Positions 42,817 to 51,589 of a stretch of DNA of 64,000 nucleotides are shown here, piece by piece; the stretch's first letter is position 1, and every line of letters begins with the position of its first letter. The translations under genes were made by a program, and so were the position numbers. The notes under the pieces are model-generated. The model was not told the DNA's origin and did not search any database. It saw only the letters and a list, made by a program, of their open reading frames with translations. This DNA comes from Streptomyces aculeolatus. GTDB taxonomy: Bacteria; Actinomycetota; Actinomycetes; Streptomycetales; Streptomycetaceae. The stretch is from NCBI RefSeq assembly GCF_020400605.1, contig NZ_JAINRD010000004.1, positions 372,001 to 436,000 of the forward strand, in the 5' to 3' direction.

Positions 42817-44814
42817 GTGAAGCGACGGGGCGCACAGGATGCGCAATCCGGGAACGAGAGGGTGTCGGAGTCGGAGGAGCTGCTGTTCGGCGGGCCGCTG
42901 CTGTACGACGCGAGTTGGGCGCAGTACGAGGACTCGCGCTACGCGCTGGGTATCCGGAAGAGCGCGGCGGCGCTGCCGCGGCTGCTGGGTTTGGCGGTGT
43001 CGTTGTCGTGGCGGGCGGACCGGCGTGCGGTGCTCGTCGTCACCGGCGCGGAGGTCGTGAGGGGTGCGGCGCAGGCGGTGGTGCTGCTGGGCGTCAACGC
43101 CGCCTTGTCCGAACTGCTGGCCGGCGGTGCGATGGAGGAGCGGCTGCGGCAGGTGCTGCCCATCGCCGTACTCCTGGCGGCGGTGTCCGCGGTCGCGGCG
43201 GTGTGCAAGGCGGTCTCGACGCGGTTCAGTGAGCCGCTGGGGCCGCGGGTGGAGCGGGTGGTGCGCCAGACGTACCTGGAGCGGGCCTGCCGGGTGGAGA
43301 TGACCGCGATGGAGGACCACGGCTTCCACCGCCTGCTGGAGAGCGCCCGGTACGGCACTTCGTCCGCGCGTCGCATGGTCGACCAGAGCGTCATGGTCGT
43401 CACCTCGTTGCTGTCGCTGGTCGCGATGGCCGGGGTGCTCACCCGGCTGCACTGGGCGCTGATGGTGATGCTCGCGGTGATGGTGCTGCCCAACGCCTGG
43501 GCCACCCTGGCCGTCGCCCGGCACCGGTACGAGTCGTTCCAGCGCTGGCTGCAGCACGACCGCGCCATGGGCAAGCTGTGCGAGTTGCTCACCGACACCG
43601 ACACCGCCGCGGAGGTCCGGGTTCACGACGCCGGCGGTTTCCTGCTGACCCACCACCGGCTGATGTCCGAAGCCGCCGAATCAGAGCAGGAGCGGCTGGC
43701 GAAGGTAACCGCCCGGCTGGAGCTGGCCGCCGCCGCGCTGACCGGGCTGGCCACGGTCGCCACCTACACGCTCCTCGGCGGTCTCCTGTGGACTGAGGTC
43801 CTCGCCCTGGCCGGCGCGGGCACCGCGGTGCTGGCCATCCGCCAGGGCGCCAGCGGCCTGGACGCCCTGATCACCCGGGTGAACTTTCTGCACCGCGAGT
43901 CGATGCACGTCGCCGACCTGCGGCGGCTCCTGGACGAATCCGCGGACCGCCTCATCCCCACCGGCGGCAAGCCCCTGCCCAGCACGCCGGCGGCGATCCG
44001 GCTGGAGAACGTCACCTTCACCTACCCCGGCACCGACACCACCCCGGCGCTCAACGACGTCACGCTGACCATTCCCACCGGCGGCATCGTCGCCCTGGTC
44101 GGCGAGAACGGCAGCGGGAAAACCACCCTGGCCAAACTCCTGTCCGGCCTCTACCTTCCCGATGACGGCCGCATCCTGTGGGACGACATCGATGCCACCG
44201 AAGCCGACCGCGCCGACGTCTTCAGCCGCTTCGCGCTGGTCCAGCAGGACCACGTGCGCTGGCCCATGACCGCGGCCACCAACGTCGCCATCTCCCGCAC
44301 CGACAGGCCGCGCGACGAGGACCGGCTGGCCGCCGCGGCCCAGCACGCCGGCGCCGGCTTCGTCGACGACCTCCCGTTCGGCTGGCGCACCCTGCTCTCC
44401 CGGACCTTCCAGCGCGGGGTGCAGCTCTCCGGAGGCCAGTGGCAGCGCCTGGGCATCGCCCGCGCCCACTACCGAGCAGGCGAGATCCTCATCGTCGACG
44501 AGCCCACCGCCGCCCTCGACGCCCGTGCCGAGGAATCCACCTTCCGCAAGATCCGCGCCCTGGCCGACCAGGGGCAGACCATCCTGCTCATCACCCACCG
44601 CATGGCCTCCGTCCAGCACGCCGACCTCGTCTACGTCCTCCACGAGGGCCACGTCATCGAATCCGGCAGCCCGACCGACCTCCTCGCCGACCCGGCCGGC
44701 CACTACCGCGCCCTCTTCGACATCCAGGCCGCCGCGTTCACCCACCGGGCGAACGACCCACAACTCCCCCGCCCCCACCGGCACCCCCGCGCCGCCGACA
44801 ACACCGCGTCATAA
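42817..44814 (+). CDS. ABC exporter (fused permease-ATPase)
   Basis: 665 residues from GTG 42817 with GGAGG. The N-terminal half has about five or six membrane spans (LSLVAMAGVLTRLHWALMVM and others). The ATPase half has Walker A GENGSGKTT, the Q-loop VQQDH, signature LSGGQWQRLGIA, Walker B ILIVDEPTAALD and the switch His in LLITHR. A half-transporter of this type exports lipids, peptides or drugs as a homodimer. It follows the dioxygenase/CysRS block in the same direction and could export or protect against its product. Confidence 0.9.
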   Translation: MKRRGAQDAQSGNERVSESEELLFGGPLLYDASWAQYEDSRYALGIRKSAAALPRLLGLAVSLSWRADRRAVLVVTGAEVVRGAAQAVVLLGVNAALSELLAGGAMEERLRQVLPIAVLLAAVSAVAAVCKAVSTRFSEPLGPRVERVVRQTYLERACRVEMTAMEDHGFHRLLESARYGTSSARRMVDQSVMVVTSLLSLVAMAGVLTRLHWALMVMLAVMVLPNAWATLAVARHRYESFQRWLQHDRAMGKLCELLTDTDTAAEVRVHDAGGFLLTHHRLMSEAAESEQERLAKVTARLELAAAALTGLATVATYTLLGGLLWTEVLALAGAGTAVLAIRQGASGLDALITRVNFLHRESMHVADLRRLLDESADRLIPTGGKPLPSTPAAIRLENVTFTYPGTDTTPALNDVTLTIPTGGIVALVGENGSGKTTLAKLLSGLYLPDDGRILWDDIDATEADRADVFSRFALVQQDHVRWPMTAATNVAISRTDRPRDEDRLAAAAQHAGAGFVDDLPFGWRTLLSRTFQRGVQLSGGQWQRLGIARAHYRAGEILIVDEPTAALDARAEESTFRKIRALADQGQTILLITHRMASVQHADLVYVLHEGHVIESGSPTDLLADPAGHYRALFDIQAAAFTHRANDPQLPRPHRHPRAADNTAS

Positions 44815-44864
44815 GCCCCGGCCCGGCGCCAGACCGGCCAGCTGAACCCGATGCAGGAGGCACC

Positions 44865-45488
44865 ATGGACCAGCACATCCCCTGGCAACAGCGCCTGAGC
44901 GACGGCACCGCACCGGTACAGGAAGAGATCATCGACCAGTACCGCGCCGTGCGGGACAGCCGCTCGTGGATCCCCACCATGATCTGGGGAACGCTCCAGA
45001 CCCGCGCGTACGCGAGCGTCATCCTCCGCCAGGTCGTCGACTTCCTCGGCACCCCCGACGACGTCGAGGCAGGCGTCGCCGCCCGGATGGAACGCCAGCA
45101 GGTCCTCTACGAGCCCGGACGCCACTTCGACGTCCTCCTCGGCGAGCAGGCCCTCTACACCAACATCGGCGGCCCGGCCGTGATGGCCGGCCAGATGGAC
45201 CGCCTCCTGGCCGACTTCGACCAGCCCACCCTGCGGCTGGGCATCCTCCCCCGCACCGCGGAGATGCCGACCCTTCCGGTCAACGCCTTCAACCTCCACG
45301 ACAACAGCGTCGTGCACGTCGAACTGGTCTCTTCCGGCCTCGACATCACCAGCCCCGACGAGATCGCCCTGCACATCAAAGCCCTCGACCTGCTCAACGA
45401 CGCGGCCGTCCACGACGACGCAGCCCGCGCACTGATCGAGCAAGCCCGCACCTACTGGCGCCGCGCCACCACCATCCACACCTCGTAG
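44865..45488 (+). CDS. Orphan DUF5753 domain protein
   Basis: 207 residues from ATG 44865 with GGAGG. The sequence (YRAVRDSRSWIPTMIWGTLQ, QTRAYA, RMERQQVLYEPG, LRLGILPRTAEMP) is the DUF5753 domain that normally forms the C-terminal part of XRE regulators in Streptomyces. The HTH half is absent and no remnant lies upstream, so this is a stand-alone sensor domain. It may bind the same ligand without touching DNA or pair with another regulator. It follows the ABC gene closely. Confidence 0.8.
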   Translation: MDQHIPWQQRLSDGTAPVQEEIIDQYRAVRDSRSWIPTMIWGTLQTRAYASVILRQVVDFLGTPDDVEAGVAARMERQQVLYEPGRHFDVLLGEQALYTNIGGPAVMAGQMDRLLADFDQPTLRLGILPRTAEMPTLPVNAFNLHDNSVVHVELVSSGLDITSPDEIALHIKALDLLNDAAVHDDAARALIEQARTYWRRATTIHTS

Positions 45489-45683
45489 GAGCCCGGCGCC
45501 GACCGGCGCCAGGACTAGACCCCGAGTCCGCGCAGGAAGTCAGCGACGGGCGGGGACGCACCGCGCGCCTCGGGCCGCCGGCGCCATCGGCCGAGAACGC
45601 GCCACCGCATCTGGCGCGCACATGGACACAACACGAAGACCGCCGCCGGAAGCGGAACCGCCGGCGAACCCAGGGAGGACATC

Positions 45684-46304
45684 TTGGAGAACTTCTTCGC
45701 GCGAGTGGAGCGTGACCACCCCTGGCCGGCCGGCCGCGAGGATCTGCACTGGCACCTGCTGCCGCCGGCGCCGGTGCGCCGCGCCCTGACCGACCGCTAC
45801 CGGCCGGTGGCCACCCTGCCCGGGATGGCCGCAGTCGCCCCCGAGGACGTGCACCTCACCGTCCAGCACGCGGCGCCGCTGGACGACTACCGGCCAGGGG
45901 AGATCGACGCGATCAGGGCGGGGGTCACCGAGCGGGCCCGAGCCATGGACCCGGTCGAAGTGGTGCTCTCCCGACCCGCTCTTGGCACCGTGGCGCTGGA
46001 GTGCGGCGGACATCCGGGTGAACCGGCACGGCAGGTCTGGAGGATGGTCTGCGACGTCCACGACAAGGTCACCAACGGCCGGTTCCCCCGGATCTCGGCG
46101 AGCTACGACCCGCACGTAACCCTCGCGTACGGGACAAGCCAGGCGCCCCAGCTCAACCGCGCCGCAGCCAAAGCGCTGCTCTCAGACCTGCCCGGCGACC
46201 CGGTCGTCCTGCGGCTCGACACGCTCATCATGGTGGCCCAGTCGCACGACCGCCGACACATCACCTGGCGCGAGCTGGGAAGCGTCAAACTCGGAGACGC
46301 GTAA
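45684..46304 (+). CDS. 2H phosphoesterase (LigT-like)
   Basis: 206 residues from TTG 45684 with GGGAGGACATC. Both catalytic His-x-Thr motifs are visible: EDVHLTVQHA near residue 56 and YDPHVTLAYG near residue 142. The 2H fold hydrolyses 2',3'-cyclic phosphate or 2',5' bonds in RNA or oligoadenylates. Near NUDIX, SLOG and NTase genes it hints at nucleotide-signal turnover, but this is inference. Confidence 0.85.
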   Translation: MENFFARVERDHPWPAGREDLHWHLLPPAPVRRALTDRYRPVATLPGMAAVAPEDVHLTVQHAAPLDDYRPGEIDAIRAGVTERARAMDPVEVVLSRPALGTVALECGGHPGEPARQVWRMVCDVHDKVTNGRFPRISASYDPHVTLAYGTSQAPQLNRAAAKALLSDLPGDPVVLRLDTLIMVAQSHDRRHITWRELGSVKLGDA

Positions 46305-46520
46305 CTGCCCGCACGTCGCTGCGGAGGCCAGCCCCGCCCCGTACGCACGTGCAACACCGGGCCTCTTCGGCATCCACGTCCATGCGCAGCCCGGGCCCCG
46401 GGAGGAACTCCTTCGCCGCGCTCGGCATCCGGGATCCTGTGCACGTGGGCCGCCTGCGTCCCCCTGATGTACGTTCGCCGCTGACACCCACCGCACCGCA
46501 CCTTCGAGGAAGCAACACCT

Positions 46521-47336
46521 ATGACTGAGGACTCAGCCAGAGACGCCGAGCGGATGGACATGCCGATCGATCCGACCCGTCCGCACCAGGCCCGCGTGTG
46601 GGACTTCTGGGTCGGTGGTAAGGACCACTACGCCGCCGACCGGGAGATGGCCGCCCAGGTCATGGACGTCTTCCCCGGCATCGTCGACGTGGCCCGGCAA
46701 TCACGCGCATTCCTCCGCCGCGCCGTGCGTCACCTGGTCGGTGATGCGGGCGTCCGCCAGTTTCTCGACATCGGCACCGGCCTGCCCACGGCCAACAACA
46801 CCCACGAGGTCGCCCAGGCGATCGATCCCGCCTGCCGGATCGTCTACGTCGACAACGACCCGCTGGTCCTGGCCCATGCCCGCGCGCTGCTCACCTCCAG
46901 CGACGCAGGCGTCACCGAGTACGTCGACGCCGACGTCCGCGATGTGGAGCGCCTCGTCGACGAGGCGGCCAGGACGCTGGACTTCACGCAGCCCGTTGCG
47001 CTGATGATGCTGGGTGTCCTGGGCAACATCCCCGACTACGACCAGTGCCGCGGCATCGTCACGCGCCTGCTCGACTCGGTGGCGCCGGGCAGCTACCTGG
47101 TGATCAACGACGGCATCGATACCGAGCAGCGGATGCAGGCCACCGAGGAATACAACGAGAAGGCCGCGAGCCCCTACACCAACCGCAGCCCGGATCAGAT
47201 CGGCGCCTTCTTCGACGGCGTGGAGCTTCTGGACCCGGGGGTGGTCTCCACCTCTCTGTGGCGTCCCGAAGCCCAGCAGGTCGGCGGCCCGCCCGCAGAG
47301 GTCGCGGCCTGCTGCGGCGTCGGCCGCAAACGCTAG
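46521..47336 (+). CDS. SAM-dependent methyltransferase, DUF574 type
   Basis: 271 residues from ATG 46521 with GAGGAAG. It has IDPTRPHQARVWDFWVGGKDHY, the SAM motif FLDIGTGLPTANNTHEVA and YVDNDPLVLAHARAL. The last is identical in its core to the paralogue at 19043-19882. The C-terminus has extra Cys residues (AACCGVGRKR). Substrate unknown. Confidence 0.88.
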   Translation: MTEDSARDAERMDMPIDPTRPHQARVWDFWVGGKDHYAADREMAAQVMDVFPGIVDVARQSRAFLRRAVRHLVGDAGVRQFLDIGTGLPTANNTHEVAQAIDPACRIVYVDNDPLVLAHARALLTSSDAGVTEYVDADVRDVERLVDEAARTLDFTQPVALMMLGVLGNIPDYDQCRGIVTRLLDSVAPGSYLVINDGIDTEQRMQATEEYNEKAASPYTNRSPDQIGAFFDGVELLDPGVVSTSLWRPEAQQVGGPPAEVAACCGVGRKR

Positions 47337-47472
47337 CCACTGTGCCCGAAAGGGCGAGTTGGGTGGTTTCGGACGTGGCACGGCGCAGGCGGGCGGACTG
47401 GCGACTAACGTCCGCACCCGATGGGCCCGCTGGCGGTGTGCTGGCCTGTGGATGGTGACGAAGGAGCGCAGG

Positions 47473-49242
47473 ATGGCGATTCCCCTCCCGCACATTCACG
47501 ATGTGCTGACCGCCTACCTCGGTCGTTATCCTGCCGAGCGTGGGCTCCTCGACCCGCTCCTCGACCTGTTGGCGGCCGGCGGCGCCGGCTTCGACGGCCG
47601 CGTGAGGATCTCGGGTGTGGTCGTCAACGACGGCGACGAGGTCCTCCTGGTCCACGACGAGGCATCCGGGCGGCGCTTCCCGCCCGGAGGTTCGTGCGGG
47701 CCGGGCGATCGCACCCTGGCCGGCGCCGTACAGCGGGTGATCGAGGAGAAGACCGGTATCGCGGGCCTGAAGCCGCTGTGCGGCGGCGAACCGCTCCTGA
47801 TCGAGGTCGAGACGATCGAAGCCTGCCCGGAGCCTCACGAGCCGGCACACCAGCGCATCGACGTTAGCTTCCTCTTCCGCACCCGCGGCACCCCCGGGGT
47901 ACCCGTGGACGCCGCCGAGCCGGCCCGCGCCCAATGGGTGGGGCCCTCGCAGCTGGGCGATGCCGAGTTGCGCGCCCGTGTCCTGAGCGCGCTGGGGCGC
48001 CCACGGCACGGCCGCCCGGCCGAGGAGGACCCGTACGGCACCTTGGTGGTGATCACCAACGAGGCCGGTGAGGTCCTCATGCACCTGCGAGACGACAAGG
48101 AAGGCATCTGGGCGCCGGGCACCTGGGCACCGCTGGGCGGCGGCGCCGAACCCGGCGACGCCGACCCCCTGGCCACCGGCGTCCGCGAACTCCGCGAAGA
48201 GGCGGGCCTGGAGGGCGTCGCGCTCACCTTGATGTTCCGCGTCGACTCTGACCGCTACCCCGTTCACGTCTGCCACGGCCGGTGGAACGGCGATGCGAAA
48301 ACGCTGATCCTGGGCGAAGGTACCGATCTTGCGTTCATCGCGCCAGCGGACTTCGACCAACTGCCGATGAACACGTCCGTGAAGGAGGACACCCGCCGCG
48401 TGATGGACCTGATCACGGCGAAGGCACCCCCGTACGGCTACGGCACCCTCGCGCTGATCCGCAACACCGCAGGCCACCTCCTCATGCACCGCAGGGACGA
48501 CAACCCCGACATCTGCTGGCCCGGCACCTGGTCACCCAACGGCGGGAAACCCGAAGCCGACGACGCCGGCCCCGCCGCCACCATCCGCCGCGAAGTCCTC
48601 GAAGAGATCGGCCTGCAGCTACCCCTGGAGCACCTGTTCACCCACACCGCCGACTCCGGCCACCACACCTACGTCTTCCAAGGCCAGTGGGACGGCGACC
48701 CCGACACCCTGGTCCTGACCGAGGGCACCGACCTCGCCTTCATCGACCCCCGCGACATGCAACGTCTGCCGATGAGCCCGCTGGCCCGCTACGCCGCTCT
48801 TCGCGGGCTCTCAGCCGATCTGGAGGACCAGGCCCACGCCGACGGCATCCGCGACCTGGCCTGCGCGGCCCTCATCGTCCACGACGACGCCGTCCTGTTC
48901 ATGCGGCGCCCGCCGGACACGCACCTCGACGGAACCTGGGAACTCCCTGGCGGGCACTGTGAGAAGAACGAATCCGTCCTGGACTGCCTCACCCGGACGG
49001 TCCGCGGAACGACCGGCCTGCCCTCCACCCCGGTCGACCGATACCTGGGCCACGTCGACTTCACCAACGCACGCGGCGGCCTGAGCCGGCAGTTCGTGTT
49101 CACCCTGGCCACCGATCAACCCGGCCCCGTCGTCCTGACGGGACACGACCGCCACCAGTGGATCCCCCAGACCGACGGCCTTCCGTCCACCACGGAGGAA
49201 CTTCGGGCCTTCCTGCTGGCCGCTCACAACCCACGAAGCTGA
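47473..49242 (+). CDS. Protein with four tandem NUDIX domains
   Basis: 589 residues from ATG 47473 with GAAGGAGCG. Four NUDIX folds follow each other. The box at 72-96 (PGGSCGPGDRTL then QRVIEEKTG) lacks the RE pair. The box at 222-245 (LGGGAEPGDADPL, RELREEAGL) and the box at 357-381 (NGGKPEADDAGP, RREVLEEIGL) are intact. The box at 493-516 (PGGHCEKNESVL, TRTVRGTTGL) lacks the Glu pair. Domains 2 and 3 share the flanking pattern MHxRDD and PGTW, so they arose by duplication. Two catalytic and two ligand-binding or structural domains are likely. Confidence 0.88.
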   Translation: MAIPLPHIHDVLTAYLGRYPAERGLLDPLLDLLAAGGAGFDGRVRISGVVVNDGDEVLLVHDEASGRRFPPGGSCGPGDRTLAGAVQRVIEEKTGIAGLKPLCGGEPLLIEVETIEACPEPHEPAHQRIDVSFLFRTRGTPGVPVDAAEPARAQWVGPSQLGDAELRARVLSALGRPRHGRPAEEDPYGTLVVITNEAGEVLMHLRDDKEGIWAPGTWAPLGGGAEPGDADPLATGVRELREEAGLEGVALTLMFRVDSDRYPVHVCHGRWNGDAKTLILGEGTDLAFIAPADFDQLPMNTSVKEDTRRVMDLITAKAPPYGYGTLALIRNTAGHLLMHRRDDNPDICWPGTWSPNGGKPEADDAGPAATIRREVLEEIGLQLPLEHLFTHTADSGHHTYVFQGQWDGDPDTLVLTEGTDLAFIDPRDMQRLPMSPLARYAALRGLSADLEDQAHADGIRDLACAALIVHDDAVLFMRRPPDTHLDGTWELPGGHCEKNESVLDCLTRTVRGTTGLPSTPVDRYLGHVDFTNARGGLSRQFVFTLATDQPGPVVLTGHDRHQWIPQTDGLPSTTEELRAFLLAAHNPRS

Positions 49243-49308
49243 CACACGCCCGCCATCGCATCGGCTCAGGGCGCAATGGGCAAGGCGCCGGGGTTTGAGT
49301 TGCGGTAG

Positions 49309-49761
49309 CTACTCGGGCCGGGGACCGGACCCGTTGAGGGCGGCCTGCCGCAGGTTGTCGAACAGAGTCATGACATCAGACTCGGTGGCGGCGTCGCTCA
49401 TGGCGATGAGAAATCCGGTGACGGCGCGGGCGATAGTCTCAGTGTTTTCCGGCGTACTGTCCGCGGCGAGCGTCTTGAGCGTTTCGATGAGCACCCGGGA
49501 GACCCGCACGGTCGGATCGGCATCCATTTCCCCTGCTGCGGCTTCGAGTTCCTCCGCGGTCAACCCATCGCGGATACCGAACTGGGCGGGGAAAATCCAC
49601 TGCATGAGGTTCTCACCAAGTTCGGTGAGCAGAGTCGCCGTCGGTTCTTCCGCAGGCTCGTGCTGCAGCAGCGCAGCCATGGCCCCCGTATCCGTGCGCC
49701 AGACCGCTTCCATGTACGCACATGCGCGAAGGACGTCCTCGGGCGCCATCGGGTAAGCCAC
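49309..49761 (-). CDS. Hypothetical protein
   Basis: 150 residues from GTG 49761 after AGGGGAGGGGG; the frame is open to 49827. It is acidic and helical (APEDVLRACAYMEAVWRT, LTAEELEAAAGEMDADP), soluble, with no named domain. It is divergent from the next gene. Confidence 0.6.
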   Translation of the reverse strand: MAYPMAPEDVLRACAYMEAVWRTDTGAMAALLQHEPAEEPTATLLTELGENLMQWIFPAQFGIRDGLTAEELEAAAGEMDADPTVRVSRVLIETLKTLAADSTPENTETIARAVTGFLIAMSDAATESDVMTLFDNLRQAALNGSGPRPE

Positions 49762-49985
49762 GTCGCCCCCTCCCCTCCACGCGCCGTCTGTTGCCGGCCC
49801 TGCTCCCCGGACAGCGCTGGTCCGCACACTGAAGACGTTGTGTTGCGAAGCACTCTACGGGCCGCCGGCACGACGTACGCGGCGATCACGACCAACGACG
49901 GTCCCCCGCCCGGTGGAAGGCGGGTGCGCACCAACCGTGCCAGCAACCTCCCCACAACCCGCCCCGGTTCCGTACGGTTCCGTAG

Positions 49986-50558
49986 ATGAGCGAAACTGCG
50001 GACCGGCTGAGCGAGATCGCATGGTCTCTGAACCGCCACGAGTGGCAGCCCACCGACGAGGAGATCGAACTCGCCAGTGCCTTCTTCGAGGTCCTGGTGA
50101 AGGCGCCGAGGTCGGTCCCGGACTTCCCACGGGGGGCGGATCAGGGGGACCGCTTGTACACGGAGAGCTTCGCCGTGCTCGCACGGCGGGTCGAAGCCGT
50201 GCAGGCGGAGCTGCTCCCTGCCTGGCGACACCGGCTGGACGGCTCGCCCATGGTGGAACTCGTCGAGTTGTACGCCGGCGCCGCGCAGCCACTGCTTCCG
50301 CATGCGGAGCGCCTCCTCACCGCTTGGGCGAGCACCTCCTTCGCCGAGCCCACCGCTCGCGAGATCGCCGACGAAGCCAGGCGGCTGAACGTCACGGCAG
50401 CCCAGGGAGAGGCCCACCTGGCGTACCTGAATGCCTCCGCCTGGGAGGAGAAGCTGTTTCCGCCTTCCGTCCTCGACGACCTTCTCCGTGTTTGGGATCG
50501 GCTGCTGGCGGTGGCCGCCACGATGACGGCCGCAGTCACCGGTGACACGGATTTCTGA
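49986..50558 (+). CDS. Hypothetical helical protein
   Basis: 190 residues from ATG 49986. It is all-helical by composition (SEIAWSLNRHEWQPTDEEIE, VDRLLAVAATMT-like end), with no motif that I can name. It converges with the MmyB-type regulator at 50603. Confidence 0.58.
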   Translation: MSETADRLSEIAWSLNRHEWQPTDEEIELASAFFEVLVKAPRSVPDFPRGADQGDRLYTESFAVLARRVEAVQAELLPAWRHRLDGSPMVELVELYAGAAQPLLPHAERLLTAWASTSFAEPTAREIADEARRLNVTAAQGEAHLAYLNASAWEEKLFPPSVLDDLLRVWDRLLAVAATMTAAVTGDTDF

Positions 50559-50602
50559 CCGTGTTCGCCAGCGGAGTATCGACCGCGCGGCGACTGACGT
50601 CG

Positions 50603-51397
50603 CTAGGGAATAGGGGTGAGGACTCCGACTTGGTGGTTCCGGCGCCCTGAGGAGTAGAGCACCTGGATAGCGATCTCGACGCGCTTTCCTTCGTGGTGGG
50701 GGAGCTGCAGGGCGAATCGCTCACCGCCGATGTCCTGTTGGGTGTCGGTGCGTTCGCGCCACATAGGGCGCAGCGTCGAGTCGGTGGCTACGCGTTCCAC
50801 GATTGCTTCCACGTCCGGGTGGCCGGCGACCGTTTCCTGGGCCTGTCGCAGTATTCCGAGCCAGCTTCTGGTGTGCTGACTCCAGTCGACGATCTGCTCC
50901 CTGGCATCGGGATGACTCAGACACCAAAGAAGAATGTTCGCTCTCGGCAGGCGGACGAAAGGGAACCAGGCCGCCATGGCTTCGTTGAAGACCACCACGT
51001 TCCAGGCGACGTCCAGCACGACGGCCGGTGTCGGGTCGAAGCAGTCCATCAGCAGCTGCGAGTCTGTGAGGATCGCCGCATGGGCGGCTTCGCTGGTTTC
51101 GGGCATTCCCCGGGTGGCGAGTAGAAATAGGGTGGTCCGCTCACCGTCCGACAGCCCGAGCAGAGCTGCCAGGCGCTCTGCCTGGCCGGGTGTGATGAGG
51201 GGGCGGCTGCGGCCTGTTTCCAGGTCCTGGTACTTGCTCAGCCCCAGGTCGGCTCCTTCGGCTAGTTCTTTCTGAGTGAGGCGCCGCGGCAGGCCGCGGC
51301 GGCGGTGGGCGCTCTTCCGCCAGGACTTGAGGAGTGCGCCCAGTTGGGGCTGCGAGACGCGGGGCTGCTTGTCCTGCATTTCAGCATGATCATTCAT
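50603..51397 (-). CDS. XRE regulator with MmyB-like ligand-binding domain
   Basis: 264 residues from ATG 51397. The HTH spans about 12-75 (LGALLKSWRKSAHRRRGLP, LTQKELAEGADLGLSKYQDL). The second half is the MmyB-like domain (AVVLDVAWNVVVFNEAMAAW, LRPMWRERTD). MmyB itself regulates methylenomycin genes; related proteins sense small, perhaps fatty, ligands. A paralogue lies directly upstream at 51590 in the same orientation. No adjacent target enzyme is evident. Confidence 0.87.
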   Translation of the reverse strand: MNDHAEMQDKQPRVSQPQLGALLKSWRKSAHRRRGLPRRLTQKELAEGADLGLSKYQDLETGRSRPLITPGQAERLAALLGLSDGERTTLFLLATRGMPETSEAAHAAILTDSQLLMDCFDPTPAVVLDVAWNVVVFNEAMAAWFPFVRLPRANILLWCLSHPDAREQIVDWSQHTRSWLGILRQAQETVAGHPDVEAIVERVATDSTLRPMWRERTDTQQDIGGERFALQLPHHEGKRVEIAIQVLYSSGRRNHQVGVLTPIP

Positions 51398-51589
51398 GCA
51401 GGTCGCATACGCAGCCTCGGCACGCCGGGGTACCGGGATGGTCAGCACCCCTGTACAGCACCGTGCGGTTCTGGGCTCCGTCTTGGGAAATTACTGCGCC
51501 GGAGAAGTTCTCGGGTTATAGATTGACCGATCTCAGCTCGCGGTTCACGCGCGTTGCAGGGAGTTGTCTGCGCACCCCTGTCTCCTCAC

